A stretch of DNA of 64,000 bases from an uncultured Bacteroidales bacterium (GTDB lineage: Bacteria; Bacteroidota; Bacteroidia; Bacteroidales; Paludibacteraceae), in NCBI GenBank assembly GCA_900319995.1, contig ONQO01000003.1, forward strand, positions 1 to 64,000, read 5' to 3'. Under the pieces are notes generated by a model that saw only the letters and a program-made list of their open reading frames with translations, searched no databases and was not told the origin of the DNA. The position numbers and the translations under genes were made by a program. This document shows, piece by piece, positions 43,159 to 52,396 of this stretch. The stretch's first letter is position 1; every line of letters begins with the position of its first letter.

Positions 43159-44694
43159 ATGTACAAACGGTTATTTGTTCTTTGTTTTGTATCTGCTATG
43201 ACCATCACAGCAGTTGCCATGTCCACATTAGATTCGCTACTGACTGTTTTTTATGATGAAGTGAGCCAGACATCGGTCTATTGCGAACGCCACCAACGAA
43301 AGATTGATTCGCTATGTCATATACGTCCGATGACGCATGCTTTGGAGATTCAAATAGCGCGCGAGTATCAATATTTTCAAAGTGATAGCGCGCGTGTGTG
43401 GTATATGCGACTGATGAATGCCGAAGAGCCCTATCGCACGCAGGCATACACAGGACTTGTCCAATTGGCTTCCTCTATAGGCAAATATGCCGACGGCATG
43501 ATTCTTCTACCAGACATAAAGGAGACGCCAGACAGTCTTCGTGTCAACTGGATAGAAGCGATATGGCGTTTGCATACAGAAGCATTAGCCAATACAGAAA
43601 TACCGGCTTTGCGTGAGCAATTGGCCACAACGGCACAATTTTACTACGACTCGTTGCTACGTGAGATGGACAGCCAGGCTCCATACTCCGTATCTATCCG
43701 TTTGAGACGCAACATCTTATCTGCGATTGATTCTGGCGATATAGACGAAGCTCTTCTTATAAACGATTCCATTTTGAGCCGAGTTCCCGAATGGTCCCAT
43801 CCTTTTGCCATCGAAGCATACAACCGCTCAACGCTCTATGAGCGAAAGGGCGAAAGTCGAAAACGTTTGGAGTGGTTAGTCCGGTCAGCCATAGCAGATG
43901 TGCGATGCGGCATCACGGATAACGGTTCCTGCTGGTTGGTAGCCAAAGAATGCTACGAATCCGGAGACCTTGAACGAGCCTATCATTTCAGCAATTATTC
44001 ACTCACGAACGCGTCCTTTTTTAATGCTCCGACTCGATTCATCCAGACCTATTCGCTCGGGCACAACATATCCAACAGCTACGAGCAACGTTTACAAAAA
44101 TCGTCAGCCATACTCACTATTGCACTTATTGCATTAGCAGTCGTGTTAGCGATAGTAATCATCGCCGTTCTGTTCGCGTGGCGTCAAAACAGACGTCTCC
44201 ATTCTCTCAACCGTGAGATGAACAGTATGAACGAGCAGTTGCGTTCCATCAACCGCCAATTGCGCGATTCAGACAAAGTAAAAGAACAGTATATCTGTCG
44301 GTATTTAGAGGTATATAGCGATTATATTCGTCGCCTGACAACGATGGCGCGCAAAGCAGGCGAGAAAGATTCTGCTGCCTTTATGGACCGCGAGATGGAG
44401 AATTTCTACCGTTCTTTTGACGACACTTTTCTGTCGCTATACGGTTCCTTTGTACAGGATTTCAATGCCTTACTCAAGCCTGAATCGCGTATTACACCCA
44501 AGCCTGGTGAGCGCATGACGGTGGAGATGCGGATCTTCGCGCTTATCCTGTTAGGCATTACCAGTTCTGCAAAAATAGCCGAGTTGCTGTGCTATAGTCC
44601 GAACACCATCAGCAACTACCGTGTAAAGATGAAAAATGCCGCCGCCGGAAACAGGGATACCTTTGAAGACCGAGTCCGCCAAATAGGAAATTGA
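43159..44694 (+). CDS. DUF6377-type membrane-anchored transcriptional regulator
   Basis: 511 residues from the ATG at 43159 (the upstream TTG lies inside the -7 box and cannot be the start). The signal-like N-terminus is followed by a helical TPR-like periplasmic region (about 20-305), one transmembrane helix (about 312-337, ILTIALIALAVVLAIVIIAVLFAW), a coiled coil (RLHSLNREMNSMNEQLRSINRQL) and a cytoplasmic C-terminus. The C-terminus has a LuxR/GerE-like helix-turn-helix (MTVEMRIFALILLGITSSAKIAELLCYSPNTISNYRVKMKN). This is the architecture of DUF6377 regulators that often flank SusCD loci. It is divergent to the PUL and probably controls it; the ligand would be a glucan oligosaccharide in the periplasm (inference). 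Confidence 0.85.
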   Translation: MYKRLFVLCFVSAMTITAVAMSTLDSLLTVFYDEVSQTSVYCERHQRKIDSLCHIRPMTHALEIQIAREYQYFQSDSARVWYMRLMNAEEPYRTQAYTGLVQLASSIGKYADGMILLPDIKETPDSLRVNWIEAIWRLHTEALANTEIPALREQLATTAQFYYDSLLREMDSQAPYSVSIRLRRNILSAIDSGDIDEALLINDSILSRVPEWSHPFAIEAYNRSTLYERKGESRKRLEWLVRSAIADVRCGITDNGSCWLVAKECYESGDLERAYHFSNYSLTNASFFNAPTRFIQTYSLGHNISNSYEQRLQKSSAILTIALIALAVVLAIVIIAVLFAWRQNRRLHSLNREMNSMNEQLRSINRQLRDSDKVKEQYICRYLEVYSDYIRRLTTMARKAGEKDSAAFMDREMENFYRSFDDTFLSLYGSFVQDFNALLKPESRITPKPGERMTVEMRIFALILLGITSSAKIAELLCYSPNTISNYRVKMKNAAAGNRDTFEDRVRQIGN

Positions 44695-44715
44695 AGAAAA
44701 AAGGGAGAAAAGTGT

Positions 44716-44755
44716 CATACACTCTTGTGTATGTCATTTTTTTTTTGTACCTTTG
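44716..44755 (+). terminator. Regulator terminator overlapping the next promoter
   Basis: Hairpin CATACAC-TCTT-GTGTATG (44716-44733) followed by TCATTTTTTTTTT. Within it, CTTG (44724-44727) and TACCTTTG (44748-44755), 20 nt apart, form the promoter for the gene at 44791. Confidence 0.8.
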
Positions 44756-44790
44756 CAGCCGATTTGGAAAACAACACTAAGTTACATATT

Positions 44791-45852
44791 ATGAAACACA
44801 CAATTAAGTATGTAGTAGCGGCTATGCTGATGCTTGCCGTTACAGCGAAAGCGCAGCAGCAACAATATGTCCGCTGCATTGCATTCTACAATTTGGAAAA
44901 CCTGTTCGACACCATTCATGATGAGGGCAAGAACGATTATGAGTACCTTCCTGACGGAGGTATGAAATGGACGTCCATGAAGTACGAGCACAAAATCAAG
45001 AATATGGCATATGCCGTTTCTCAATTGGGCACGGACTATGACCCGCGCGGAGCCGCTTGTATCGGTGTGGCAGAGGTAGAGAATATCGGTTGTCTGGAGG
45101 ACTTGTGCGCAGAGGCAAATAGCAAGTATGGTCGCCGGCTCAAACCTATTCTGTTAGAAGGTCCGGACAGACGAGGCGTGGATGTCGGTTTCCTGTATGA
45201 CACCATCATGTTCAAGCCGGCGCATGTAGCCGGTTATGAGTTAAAAGCTCATTATGCGGACGGCGGCGAAATCAAGACGCGACTTCAACTGCTTGTGTCC
45301 GGATATCTAATGGGCGACGGCAAGCCGGAGAAGATTCACATGATTACGAACCACTGGCCGAGCCGCTATGGCGGAGAGCTATCTTCCCGTCCGGGTCGCG
45401 ACACAGCAGCCATGCTCTGCATGCATATATGCGACTCTATTTATCAAAAAGAGCCGAAAGCCAAAATCATCATTATGGGTGATTTGAACGATGATCCGGA
45501 CAATCATTCCTGCAAAGAGGTCATCAAAGCCCGCAAAAAACCGATACAAGTGGAAGAACAAGGATTCTACAACACGATGTGGGTACATCTTTCCAACGGA
45601 ACGGGCACACTGTTCTACAACGGCGGATGGAATCTGTTCGACCAAATCATCATCTCTGAGCCGCTGCTGAACGAAGACAAGAACAGCGGCAAATGGGCAT
45701 ACTGGAAATCGCAGGTATTCAACAAACCCTTCCTAACCGTTCAAGAGGGTAAAGACAAAGGAGCTCCACTCCGTACTCACAAGGCAGGCGTATGGCAGGA
45801 CGGCTACGGAGATCACTTCCCAACAATGATTTATCTCATTAGGAAGAAATAA
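44791..45852 (+). CDS. Endonuclease/exonuclease/phosphatase-family protein, exported
   Basis: 353 residues from the ATG at 44791. A signal peptide (YVVAAMLMLAVTAKA) precedes the EEP fold: FYNLENLFDTIHDE (metal-binding Glu), GVAEVENIGCLEDL, RRGVDVGFLYDT, ITNHWPSRYGG with the catalytic His, IIIMGDLNDDPDNHS and the terminal GDHFPTMIYL. Members hydrolyse phosphodiesters in nucleic acids or phospholipid/inositol substrates. With a signal peptide, this one acts in the periplasm or outside. The substrate is unknown. Transcribed from a promoter at 44724-44755 and probably co-transcribed with the next three genes. Confidence 0.85.
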   Translation: MKHTIKYVVAAMLMLAVTAKAQQQQYVRCIAFYNLENLFDTIHDEGKNDYEYLPDGGMKWTSMKYEHKIKNMAYAVSQLGTDYDPRGAACIGVAEVENIGCLEDLCAEANSKYGRRLKPILLEGPDRRGVDVGFLYDTIMFKPAHVAGYELKAHYADGGEIKTRLQLLVSGYLMGDGKPEKIHMITNHWPSRYGGELSSRPGRDTAAMLCMHICDSIYQKEPKAKIIIMGDLNDDPDNHSCKEVIKARKKPIQVEEQGFYNTMWVHLSNGTGTLFYNGGWNLFDQIIISEPLLNEDKNSGKWAYWKSQVFNKPFLTVQEGKDKGAPLRTHKAGVWQDGYGDHFPTMIYLIRKK

Positions 45853-45877
45853 AGACCAATAATAAGATAGTAATATT

Positions 45878-46192
45878 ATGACATTACAATTAAACCGCAA
45901 TACGGCGCCAATCCGAATGCGCAATTACGGGCGCATCGTGCAGGACATGGTCAAATACGCCACGACGCTGGAACCGGGTATTGAGCGTGATTCATTAGAA
46001 GTGTATATCGCTCATTGTATGCGTCAACGCAACATGGTATGGAACCGGGACCAAGAAGCCGGCGTGCAGCGAGTACGGGAAGACATCATGCGTCTCTCGA
46101 ACGGAGAACTCAAATGCTCATCACCCGCTTTTGAGCGTTTCATGACCCAACCGAATGCCTCTATCTCAGGGCTGAAGAAAAAGAAAAAATAA
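45878..46192 (+). CDS. Short DUF4290-like protein
   Basis: 104 residues. The N-terminus (LQLNRNTAPIRMRNYGRIVQDMVKYATTLE) resembles the start of DUF4290 proteins, a Bacteroidota-specific family of unknown function usually around 200 residues. This one is about half that length and ends in a Lys-rich tail (SGLKKKKK). It is 25 nt after the EEP gene and 6 nt before prs, so it belongs to their operon. The assignment rests only on the N-terminal pattern. Confidence 0.6.
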   Translation: MTLQLNRNTAPIRMRNYGRIVQDMVKYATTLEPGIERDSLEVYIAHCMRQRNMVWNRDQEAGVQRVREDIMRLSNGELKCSSPAFERFMTQPNASISGLKKKKK

Positions 46193-46198
46193 TTTTCT

Positions 46199-47158
46199 AT
46201 GGAAACGAACAATCAGTTCAAGATTTTTGCCGGATCGAAAGGTGAAGCTCTCGCCCAACGCATCTGCACCGAATTGGGGTGCCAGTTAGGCAAATTATGC
46301 ATCGACCGGTTTTCGGATGGTGAGTTTTGTACCTATTTCGAGGAGTCCGTTCGCGGGCAATCAGTCTATCTGGTTCAACCCACTTGCCCATCGAGCGACA
46401 ATCTTATGGAGCTTCTGCTTATGATTGATGCCGCCAAACGTGCCAGCGCGTACAAAGTGATAGCCGTTATTCCCTATTTCGGTTGGGCTCGTCAGGACAG
46501 GAAGGACAAACCGCGTGTATCCATCGGCGCCAAGTTGGTGGCAAACATGCTTCAGACCGCGGGTGCCGACCGCGTCATCACCGTGGACCTGCACGCCGAC
46601 CAAATACAAGGGTTCTTCGACATTCCAGTTGACCATATTTACGGGTCCAATGTGCTTGCTCCGTATATAGCCAACCTCAACCTGAAGAAACTGATTGTAG
46701 CCTCGCCCGATGTGGGAGGTTCCAAACGTGCGTCCAATTTTGCCAAAAAGTTACACACCATGACAGACAGGGAAGTTCCTATGGTCATTTGTTACAAGAA
46801 CCGCCCGGACTTCAACAAAGTGTCTGAAATCCGTGTATTGGGTGACGTGTATGGCAAGGATGTTGTACTATATGATGACATAGCCGACACGGCAGGTACG
46901 CTATGCAAGGCAGCAGAAGTGATGACAGCAGCCGGCGCCAAATCAGTACGCGCAGTAGTGACACACGGTGTGCTCAGCGGCAATGCATGCCAGCGGATAG
47001 ACGAATCCTCCTTGGAAGAGTTGATATGCACCGACTCCATTCCATTCAATCTTAACTGCTGCTCCAAGTTGCATGTAGAGAGTCTGGCTATACCTATCGC
47101 CGAGACTATCCGTGCCATCCAAAACCATACCAGTGTTAGTGAAATGAATATCAGATGA
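46199..47158 (+). CDS. prs: Ribose-phosphate pyrophosphokinase
   Basis: 319 residues, standard length. Makes PRPP from ribose-5-phosphate and ATP for nucleotide, His and Trp synthesis. Motifs: FAGSKGEALAQRICTELG, FSDGEFCTYFEESVRG, PYFGWARQDRKDKPRVSIGAKLVANML (ATP and flexible-loop region), VDLHADQIQGFFDIPVDH, and the PRPP-binding loop VLYDDIADTAGTL. The stop overlaps the start of the M28 peptidase gene (ATGA). Confidence 0.96.
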   Translation: METNNQFKIFAGSKGEALAQRICTELGCQLGKLCIDRFSDGEFCTYFEESVRGQSVYLVQPTCPSSDNLMELLLMIDAAKRASAYKVIAVIPYFGWARQDRKDKPRVSIGAKLVANMLQTAGADRVITVDLHADQIQGFFDIPVDHIYGSNVLAPYIANLNLKKLIVASPDVGGSKRASNFAKKLHTMTDREVPMVICYKNRPDFNKVSEIRVLGDVYGKDVVLYDDIADTAGTLCKAAEVMTAAGAKSVRAVVTHGVLSGNACQRIDESSLEELICTDSIPFNLNCCSKLHVESLAIPIAETIRAIQNHTSVSEMNIR

Positions 47159-48186
47159 TACAGACGAAAGAAAGTAAAAAATGTTTGAGCATAGCAGTTC
47201 TGTGCCTTATTTTGTTTGCTGCCTGCTCTCCCAAATCCAAGACAGAAACCCGTCCTTCCTTCAACGCCGATTCCGCCTATGCCTATACCGAGGCGCAAAT
47301 GGCATTCGGTCCTCGTGTTCCCAATAGTGCAGCGCATATGCGATGCGCCGTATGGTTGATTGAAAAATTGCGGGCTTGCGGTGCAGAAGTGGAATTACAA
47401 AAAGGTTTTATGCCTGATTATCGAGGCAATAACCAGCAGATTTACAATATCATAGGGCATTTTAGAGTTGCTAATTCTAACCGTCCTCGTATATTGCTGG
47501 CTGCACACTATGACACACGTCCATGGTGTGACGAGGAAGAGCTACAATCAGACCGCACATACAATGTGCCCGGAGCCAACGATGGCGCATCCGGAGTGGG
47601 TGTCTTACTTGAAGTTGCCCGCCAACTCGGACTAAAAGCCAGCAGCCAGCAGTTAACCGCTAATGTGGACATCATCTTCTTCGACTGCGAAGACTCTGGC
47701 ACGCCCCGTTTCTACACCGGAATGGAACGCGAGCACACATGGTGTCTTGGCTCACAACTATGGGCGACCACTTACGCAAACATGTCAGACGAATCCGGTC
47801 TGTCTTCCGACTCTGAAACGAAGCAACCAGTGAAGCCCACTTACCAATTCGGCATTTTGCTTGACATGGTGGGAGCACCTGATGCCGTTTTCCCATTGGA
47901 ATACTTCTCCACACGTTATGCGCAGAACTACCAGCAACAGATTTGGCGCAAGGCCGGACAGTTAGGACATGGTTCTCTTTTCGTCAACAAACAGGCCTCG
48001 CCCATTACCGATGATCACTATTATATCAACACGATTGCCGGTATTCCATGCGTGGACATTATTCACTATAACATGAATAGCGCCACCGGATTTGCCTCCT
48101 GGTGGCATACGCGGCAGGATAATATGGATAATATCTCCCGTTCAACCCTTCAGGCTGTGGGAGAGGTGGTCATGAGCCAACTTTAA
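47155..48186 (+). CDS. M28-family metallopeptidase lipoprotein (glutaminyl cyclase-like)
   Basis: 343 residues, signal AVLCLILFAAC with a lipobox. The catalytic domain belongs to the M28 peptidase/glutaminyl-peptide cyclotransferase-like group. Zinc ligands are recognisable in LLAAHYDTRPW, VPGANDGASGVGVLLE, IFFDCEDSG and the terminal PITDDHYYINTIAGIPCVDIIHYN. Bacterial members of this subgroup either cyclise N-terminal Gln or act as aminopeptidases. The enzyme is periplasmic or surface-exposed. Overlaps prs by 4 nt. Confidence 0.87.
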   Translation: MIQTKESKKCLSIAVLCLILFAACSPKSKTETRPSFNADSAYAYTEAQMAFGPRVPNSAAHMRCAVWLIEKLRACGAEVELQKGFMPDYRGNNQQIYNIIGHFRVANSNRPRILLAAHYDTRPWCDEEELQSDRTYNVPGANDGASGVGVLLEVARQLGLKASSQQLTANVDIIFFDCEDSGTPRFYTGMEREHTWCLGSQLWATTYANMSDESGLSSDSETKQPVKPTYQFGILLDMVGAPDAVFPLEYFSTRYAQNYQQQIWRKAGQLGHGSLFVNKQASPITDDHYYINTIAGIPCVDIIHYNMNSATGFASWWHTRQDNMDNISRSTLQAVGEVVMSQL

Positions 48187-48209
48187 AAATTGTAATCACT
48201 TTGTAACGA

Positions 48210-48959
48210 ATGAATAAACTACTTGAAATAAAAGACCTTCATGCGTCCATCGGCGGCAAAGAGATTCTCAAAGGCGTCAACCTCGTCATCAACGAAGGCG
48301 AAGTGCACGCTATCATGGGTCCCAACGGCGCCGGCAAGTCAACACTAAGCGCTGTGCTGACAGGTAATCCTGCCTATGAAGTGACGAGCGGAGAAGTTTA
48401 TCTGCGCGGAGAAAACCTGCTGGCTATGGAGCCCGAAGTACGCGCACGCGCAGGCGTGTTCCTTTCTTTTCAATATCCCGTAGAGATACCCGGCGTCAGT
48501 ATGACTAATTTCATGCGCACAGCTCTTAATGAGAAGCGAAAATACGAAGGTAAGACAGAATTATCCGCGCGTGAGTTTCTGGCTTTGATGCGCGAGAAGA
48601 AAAAAATGCTCGAACTGCCCGACAAACTCAATAATCGTTCTGTAAATGAGGGTTTTTCAGGTGGAGAGAAGAAGAAAAACGAGATCTTCCAGATGGCGAT
48701 GTTGGAGCCGTGTCTGGCTATTCTCGATGAGACAGACAGTGGTTTGGATATAGACGCGTTGCGCATCGTGGCAGAAGGTGTAAACCGTTTGAAAAGCCCG
48801 GAGAATGCATCCATCGTCATTACCCACTACCAGCGGTTGCTGGATTATATTGTGCCGGATTTTGTACACGTCCTCGCGGATGGCAAGATCGTCAAAACAG
48901 GCGATAAGAGCTTAGCCCTTGAGCTGGAAGAAAAGGGATATGAAGGAATTGAGAATTGA
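48210..48959 (+). CDS. sufC: Fe-S cluster assembly ATPase SufC
   Basis: 249 residues. ABC ATPase of the SUF system that partners SufB/SufD in building Fe-S clusters. Walker [10 protein letters not shown] (37-45), signature [10 protein letters not shown] (149-158), Walker [13 protein letters not shown] (169-180) and the H-loop [11 protein letters not shown]. The last codons and the stop (EGIEN) are formed by the first units of a GAGAATT heptamer array that runs into sufD. No sufB is visible in the window; it would normally sit directly upstream. Confidence 0.96.
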   Translation: MNKLLEIKDLHASIGGKEILKGVNLVINEGEVHAIMGPNGAGKSTLSAVLTGNPAYEVTSGEVYLRGENLLAMEPEVRARAGVFLSFQYPVEIPGVSMTNFMRTALNEKRKYEGKTELSAREFLALMREKKKMLELPDKLNNRSVNEGFSGGEKKKNEIFQMAMLEPCLAILDETDSGLDIDALRIVAEGVNRLKSPENASIVITHYQRLLDYIVPDFVHVLADGKIVKTGDKSLALELEEKGYEGIEN

Positions 48960-49016
48960 GAATTGAGAATTGAGAATTGAGAATTGAGAGTTGAGAATTG
49001 AGAATTGAGAGTTGAG
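48953..49016. repeat. GAGAATT heptamer array across the sufC/sufD junction
   Basis: About nine consecutive 7-bp units (GAATTGA phase, with GAGAGTT variants) from the sufC stop to the first codons of sufD. The same unit occurs in the MBL gene (5328-5389), and a short version lies before exuT (59090-59112). Confidence 0.92.
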
Positions 49017-49694
49017 ATTTCTATACATAGCGGAGAGGTATTTGAGAAAGTGTTTCTCAATGAGCCGGAAGTAAACTTGCGCATTGTACAAGAAGCGGGT
49101 TCGCATGTGAAGATTCATGTGCTGAACATGCCTTTTGATAAACCGATAGATCAACATACCGATATATCGAAGCTATCGTGCCCGTCAGAGGCAAAGAATA
49201 ATATCGTCATTGAGCAAAAAGGTTCCGGCTGTTCTACCGAGATTTATGCCCTCGCGTTTTTGCATGGCGAAGAATCGGTTACTACGGAGACTCACGTTTT
49301 GCACGCAGTGGGAGGCGGAACATCTAACCAGTTGATTAAGTTTGTGTTAGCAGACAAATCCCGCGGTCGTTTTGTAGGAGATTTGAAGATAGCACAGGAT
49401 GCACAGCAAACCGAGGCACATCAGACGAATCGCAATCTGCTTCTCTCGGAGACCGCGGAAATACGCACACAACCGCAGTTGGAGATCTACGCCGATGACG
49501 TCAAAGCGACCCACGGCGCTTCGACAGGACAACTGGATGAATCGGCGCTTTTCTATATGCAGCAACGCGGTATTGGTAAAGAAAAAGCGCGTCAACTGCT
49601 TGTCGGCGCGTTTATGAAAGATGTCCTCGCAACTATCAGCGATGAGCAATTAAGAGAACAATTACTGAACGCGGTTGATGGCGTAATCGAGTAA
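49005..49694 (+). CDS. sufD: Short SufD-like protein (C-terminal half)
   Basis: 229 residues, against about 430 in typical SufD. The conserved SufB/D beta-helix end is present: GKGSG-like VIEQKGSGCSTEIYALAFLHGEE, QTNRNLLLSETAEIRTQPQLEIYADDVKATHGASTGQLDESALFYMQQRGI with the conserved His (about residue 170) and the RGI helix. The N-terminal half is absent. The frame opens after a stop at 48999-49001. The only nearby starts are TTG (49005, chosen) and GTG (49050), both next to or inside the heptamer array. It may be a naturally minimal SufD or a gene eroded by repeat expansion. Its end overlaps the convergent polyprenyl synthase gene by 33 nt. Confidence 0.75.
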   Translation: MRVEISIHSGEVFEKVFLNEPEVNLRIVQEAGSHVKIHVLNMPFDKPIDQHTDISKLSCPSEAKNNIVIEQKGSGCSTEIYALAFLHGEESVTTETHVLHAVGGGTSNQLIKFVLADKSRGRFVGDLKIAQDAQQTEAHQTNRNLLLSETAEIRTQPQLEIYADDVKATHGASTGQLDESALFYMQQRGIGKEKARQLLVGAFMKDVLATISDEQLREQLLNAVDGVIE

Positions 49695-50654
49695 ACCGAT
49701 GAGGCTCTTTTTCTCCTCTGAGTCACGGAATATGCTTAAGGCTTCCGTGGCTTTCTTTTTGTATTCTAACATCTTCTGTACTGCATACTCGTCACCCTTA
49801 AAGCGAAGTACGAACGACTTGATTTCTTCCAGCGCTTTTCCTGTATCTTGCGTCTCGCTATGCGCCGCTAATAGTTCGCCTATCTCGCGTATGTGTTCTG
49901 CTTCTTCCTGAGGTGCACGCCTTAACGCTTCTATGAGGGGCAATGTCACTTTACCGTCACGCAGATCGCTCATAGTCGGCTTACCAATCTCTTCCAAATC
50001 GCTATAATCGAAAATATCGTCCTTTACCTGAAAACAAAGTCCCAACATACGTCCGTACTCGCGCAACGCAGCTCTCTGCCGCTGAGTGCAACCGGCACTC
50101 TCAGCCCCAGCCTCGGCACACGCCTGAAACAGTTGAGCGGTTTTCTGCTCAATGACTTGGAAATAGCGTTCTTCATCGATCCACATGCTTTGTCCCACAT
50201 GCAGTTGAACCATCTCGCCACTAGAGAGGCTTTTGCCCAGATTAGCCACTATCTCCAATATACGTATATTACGAACCTCGGCTGTCAATCCAATTACTTT
50301 CGCTAACATATAATCACCGACAAGCACCGCCACTTTATTCGTCCATTTCGTATGCACTGCCGATACTCCTCGCCGTGTGTCCGAACTATCCACAACATCG
50401 TCGTGTATCAAACTCGCGGTGTGCAGTAACTCTAACGCCACCGCCGAACGAAGTGTCTTATCCGTCACAGGATTACATATCTGCGCTGACAGCAACACTA
50501 ATAACGGCCGCAGCTGTTTACCGCGACGCGAACCCACATAACGAAGCACCTCCTGCTGCAGTTTGTTGTCAGCACGAAGCGAAGTCTCCATAAGGCGCTC
50601 GTATTGCTTCCATTCCGCCTCTATCGGTTGCCGTATATCGGATAAATTTGCCAT
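49662..50654 (-). CDS. Trans-polyprenyl diphosphate synthase
   Basis: 330 residues. Condenses isopentenyl diphosphate units onto an allylic primer, probably for the menaquinone side chain. The first Asp-rich motif IHDDVVDSSDTRRG, GKQLRPLLVLLSAQ upstream of it, and the second Asp-rich motif QVKDDIFDYSD are all present. The chain length cannot be read with certainty. The gene is convergent with sufD and overlaps its 3' end by 33 nt. Promoter at 50673-50704. Confidence 0.92.
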   Translation of the reverse strand: MANLSDIRQPIEAEWKQYERLMETSLRADNKLQQEVLRYVGSRRGKQLRPLLVLLSAQICNPVTDKTLRSAVALELLHTASLIHDDVVDSSDTRRGVSAVHTKWTNKVAVLVGDYMLAKVIGLTAEVRNIRILEIVANLGKSLSSGEMVQLHVGQSMWIDEERYFQVIEQKTAQLFQACAEAGAESAGCTQRQRAALREYGRMLGLCFQVKDDIFDYSDLEEIGKPTMSDLRDGKVTLPLIEALRRAPQEEAEHIREIGELLAAHSETQDTGKALEEIKSFVLRFKGDEYAVQKMLEYKKKATEALSIFRDSEEKKSLIGLLDYAINRVQ

Positions 50655-50672
50655 TTTACTCTAAAAACGCCG

Positions 50673-50704
50673 CAAAGATAATACTTTTTCGTGACATGTG
50701 CAAA
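50673..50704 (-). promoter_or_regulatory. Promoter of the polyprenyl synthase gene
   Basis: -7 TATCTTTG (50673-50680) and -33 TTTG (50701-50704, context TTTGCACATGTCACG), spacing 20 nt, minus strand. Confidence 0.7.
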
Positions 50705-50725
50705 TTTTGCGTCAATTTTTCTACA

Positions 50726-50753
50726 TTGAATTGTCAAAATTGTTGTACCTTTG
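50726..50753 (+). promoter_or_regulatory. Promoter of uxaC
   Basis: A clear -7 element TACCTTTG (50746-50753). The -33 element is weak (TTGA at 50726-50729, spacing 16), which would fit a regulated promoter. Confidence 0.5.
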
Positions 50754-50823
50754 CACCCGGTAAAGTATATATATACTTTTGATACACAATATATTCATTT
50801 AACTAAATATAAATTTAACTCTT

Positions 50824-52170
50824 ATGAAAGCTTTCATGGACAAAGATTTCCTGCTGCAGACAGAGACCGCGCAGGAGTTGTATCACAATCATGCGGCTAA
50901 AATGCCGGTTATCGATTGTCACTGCCACCTTATCCACCAGATGGTTGCCGAGAACAACGGAGTGGACGAGCGTTTCTGCACCGGCAAGGACACCACCGAC
51001 TGGGAGAAGTTCGAGAAATGGGCGGAGACCGTTCCGTACACCTTCCGTAACCCGCTTTATCACTGGACTCATCTGGAACTCAAGACCGCTTTCGGCATTG
51101 AGGAGCGTCTGAATCCCGAGACCGCACGTGCTATCTATGACAAGTGCAACGACCTGATTGCCAATGATCCGAAGTTCTGTCCGCGTGGACTCATGAAGCA
51201 CTACCACGTAGAGCTCGTCTGCACGACCGACGACCCGGCTGATAGCCTCGAGTGGCACAAGATGGTCAAAGAAGATCCGACCGCAGAGGTACGCATGTTG
51301 CCGACATGGCGTCCGGACGCCGGCATGAACATCGAAGCCGCTACTTGGAAAGCCTACATCGAGAAACTCTCCGCGGTTAGCGGTGTCGCAATCGCCACAT
51401 TTGGCGATTTGGTAGATGCGCTCCAGAAACGCCATGACTTCTTCGAGTCGATGGGTTGCCGTCTCTCCGACCACGGTATTGAGGAGTTCTACGATGAGCC
51501 GTACACCGACGCAGAGATCAACGCTATCTTCCAAAAAGCCCTCGCCGGCAAGGAACTCTCCGTCTATGAGATCCGCCAGTACAAGCACGCTTACCTGCAC
51601 GCGCAGGCGGAGATGGACTACGCTTCGGGCTGGACGCAGCAATACCACTACGGTGCAATCCGTAACAACAACTCCAAGATGTTCGCGCAACTCGGCGCAG
51701 ACACCGGTTTCGACTCCATCGGTGAGTTCACGACGGCTAAGGCAATGAGTCATTTCCTCGATGAGATGAACAGCGAAAGACACCTCGCCAAGACCATTCT
51801 CTATAACCTCAACCCGTGTGCAAACGAAGTAATCGCAACTATGTTGGGTAACTTCCAAGATGGCTCTGTTCCGGGTAAGATTCAGTTCGGTTCAGGCTGG
51901 TGGTTCCTCGATCAGAAAGACGGTATGGAGAAGCAGATGATGGCACTCTCCAACCTCGGTCTCTTGAGCCGCATGGTAGGTATGCTGACCGACAGCCGTT
52001 CGTTCCTGAGCTACCCGCGTCACGAGTATTTCCGCCGCACGCTCTGTAACGTCCTCGGCAATGACATCGAGAACGGCATGATCCCGTACACCGGCTACGA
52101 GAAAGCCCGCGTTCAACAGATGGTTGAAGACATCTGCTACAACAACGCGAAGAATTACTTCAAGTTCTAA
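50824..52170 (+). CDS. uxaC: Glucuronate/galacturonate isomerase
   Basis: 448 residues. First step of hexuronate catabolism, converting D-glucuronate to fructuronate (or D-galacturonate to tagaturonate). UxaC motifs: FLLQTETAQELYHNHAAKMPVIDCHCHL with metal-binding His, TDWEKFEKWAETVPYTFRNPLYHWTHLEL, LVCTTDDPADSLEWH, VRMLPTWRPD, the terminal SRMVGMLTDSRSFLSYPRHEYFRR and CNVLGNDIENG. Slightly shorter than the usual ~470. The remaining pathway genes (kdgK, eda, exuT) lie 5 kb downstream beyond an accessory island. Confidence 0.96.
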   Translation: MKAFMDKDFLLQTETAQELYHNHAAKMPVIDCHCHLIHQMVAENNGVDERFCTGKDTTDWEKFEKWAETVPYTFRNPLYHWTHLELKTAFGIEERLNPETARAIYDKCNDLIANDPKFCPRGLMKHYHVELVCTTDDPADSLEWHKMVKEDPTAEVRMLPTWRPDAGMNIEAATWKAYIEKLSAVSGVAIATFGDLVDALQKRHDFFESMGCRLSDHGIEEFYDEPYTDAEINAIFQKALAGKELSVYEIRQYKHAYLHAQAEMDYASGWTQQYHYGAIRNNNSKMFAQLGADTGFDSIGEFTTAKAMSHFLDEMNSERHLAKTILYNLNPCANEVIATMLGNFQDGSVPGKIQFGSGWWFLDQKDGMEKQMMALSNLGLLSRMVGMLTDSRSFLSYPRHEYFRRTLCNVLGNDIENGMIPYTGYEKARVQQMVEDICYNNAKNYFKF

Positions 52171-52182
52171 ATGACTACGCAT

Positions 52183-52218
52183 CCCCGCTTGCCTCTCAAT
52201 CCCGAGAGGCGGGCGGGG
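52183..52218 (+). terminator. Probable uxaC terminator
   Basis: A long GC-rich stem CCCCGCTTGCCTCTC / GAGAGGCGGGCGGGG, 12 nt after the stop codon, followed by a modest AATTATT tract. Confidence 0.65.
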
Positions 52219-52263
52219 AATTATTAACGTGTAGATTTTGCACGTTATTAAACAAAGGATATA

Positions 52264-52368
52264 TTGGTTGTTGCAAAAAATGCGACTACCAAGAATAACA
52301 AAGCAACCGTCAAGGAATACTTGATAGTTCAAATTGATGGCAAATACCAGAAGAACGAAGGGTTGTAA
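52264..52368 (+). pseudogene. Possible gene remnant at the island border
   Basis: An open frame of 34 codons from TTG 52264 to TAA 52366-52368 (…KATVKEYLIVQIDGKYQKNEGL). The end resembles a true protein C-terminus, but there is no convincing start. It may be the tail of a gene left when the downstream island was acquired. The family is unknown. Confidence 0.25.
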
Positions 52369-52396
52369 TATTGGAAATGTAAATCATTAGAGAAGA

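Noticed and set aside
49005..49694. Calling sufD a pseudogene outright
   Set aside because: The frame is intact and the conserved C-terminal motifs are preserved, so it is kept as a short CDS with the anomaly noted.
50815..51858. 347-codon open frame on the minus strand across uxaC
   Set aside because: Antisense of uxaC, which has complete family motifs and a promoter; the antisense frame has no recognisable features.
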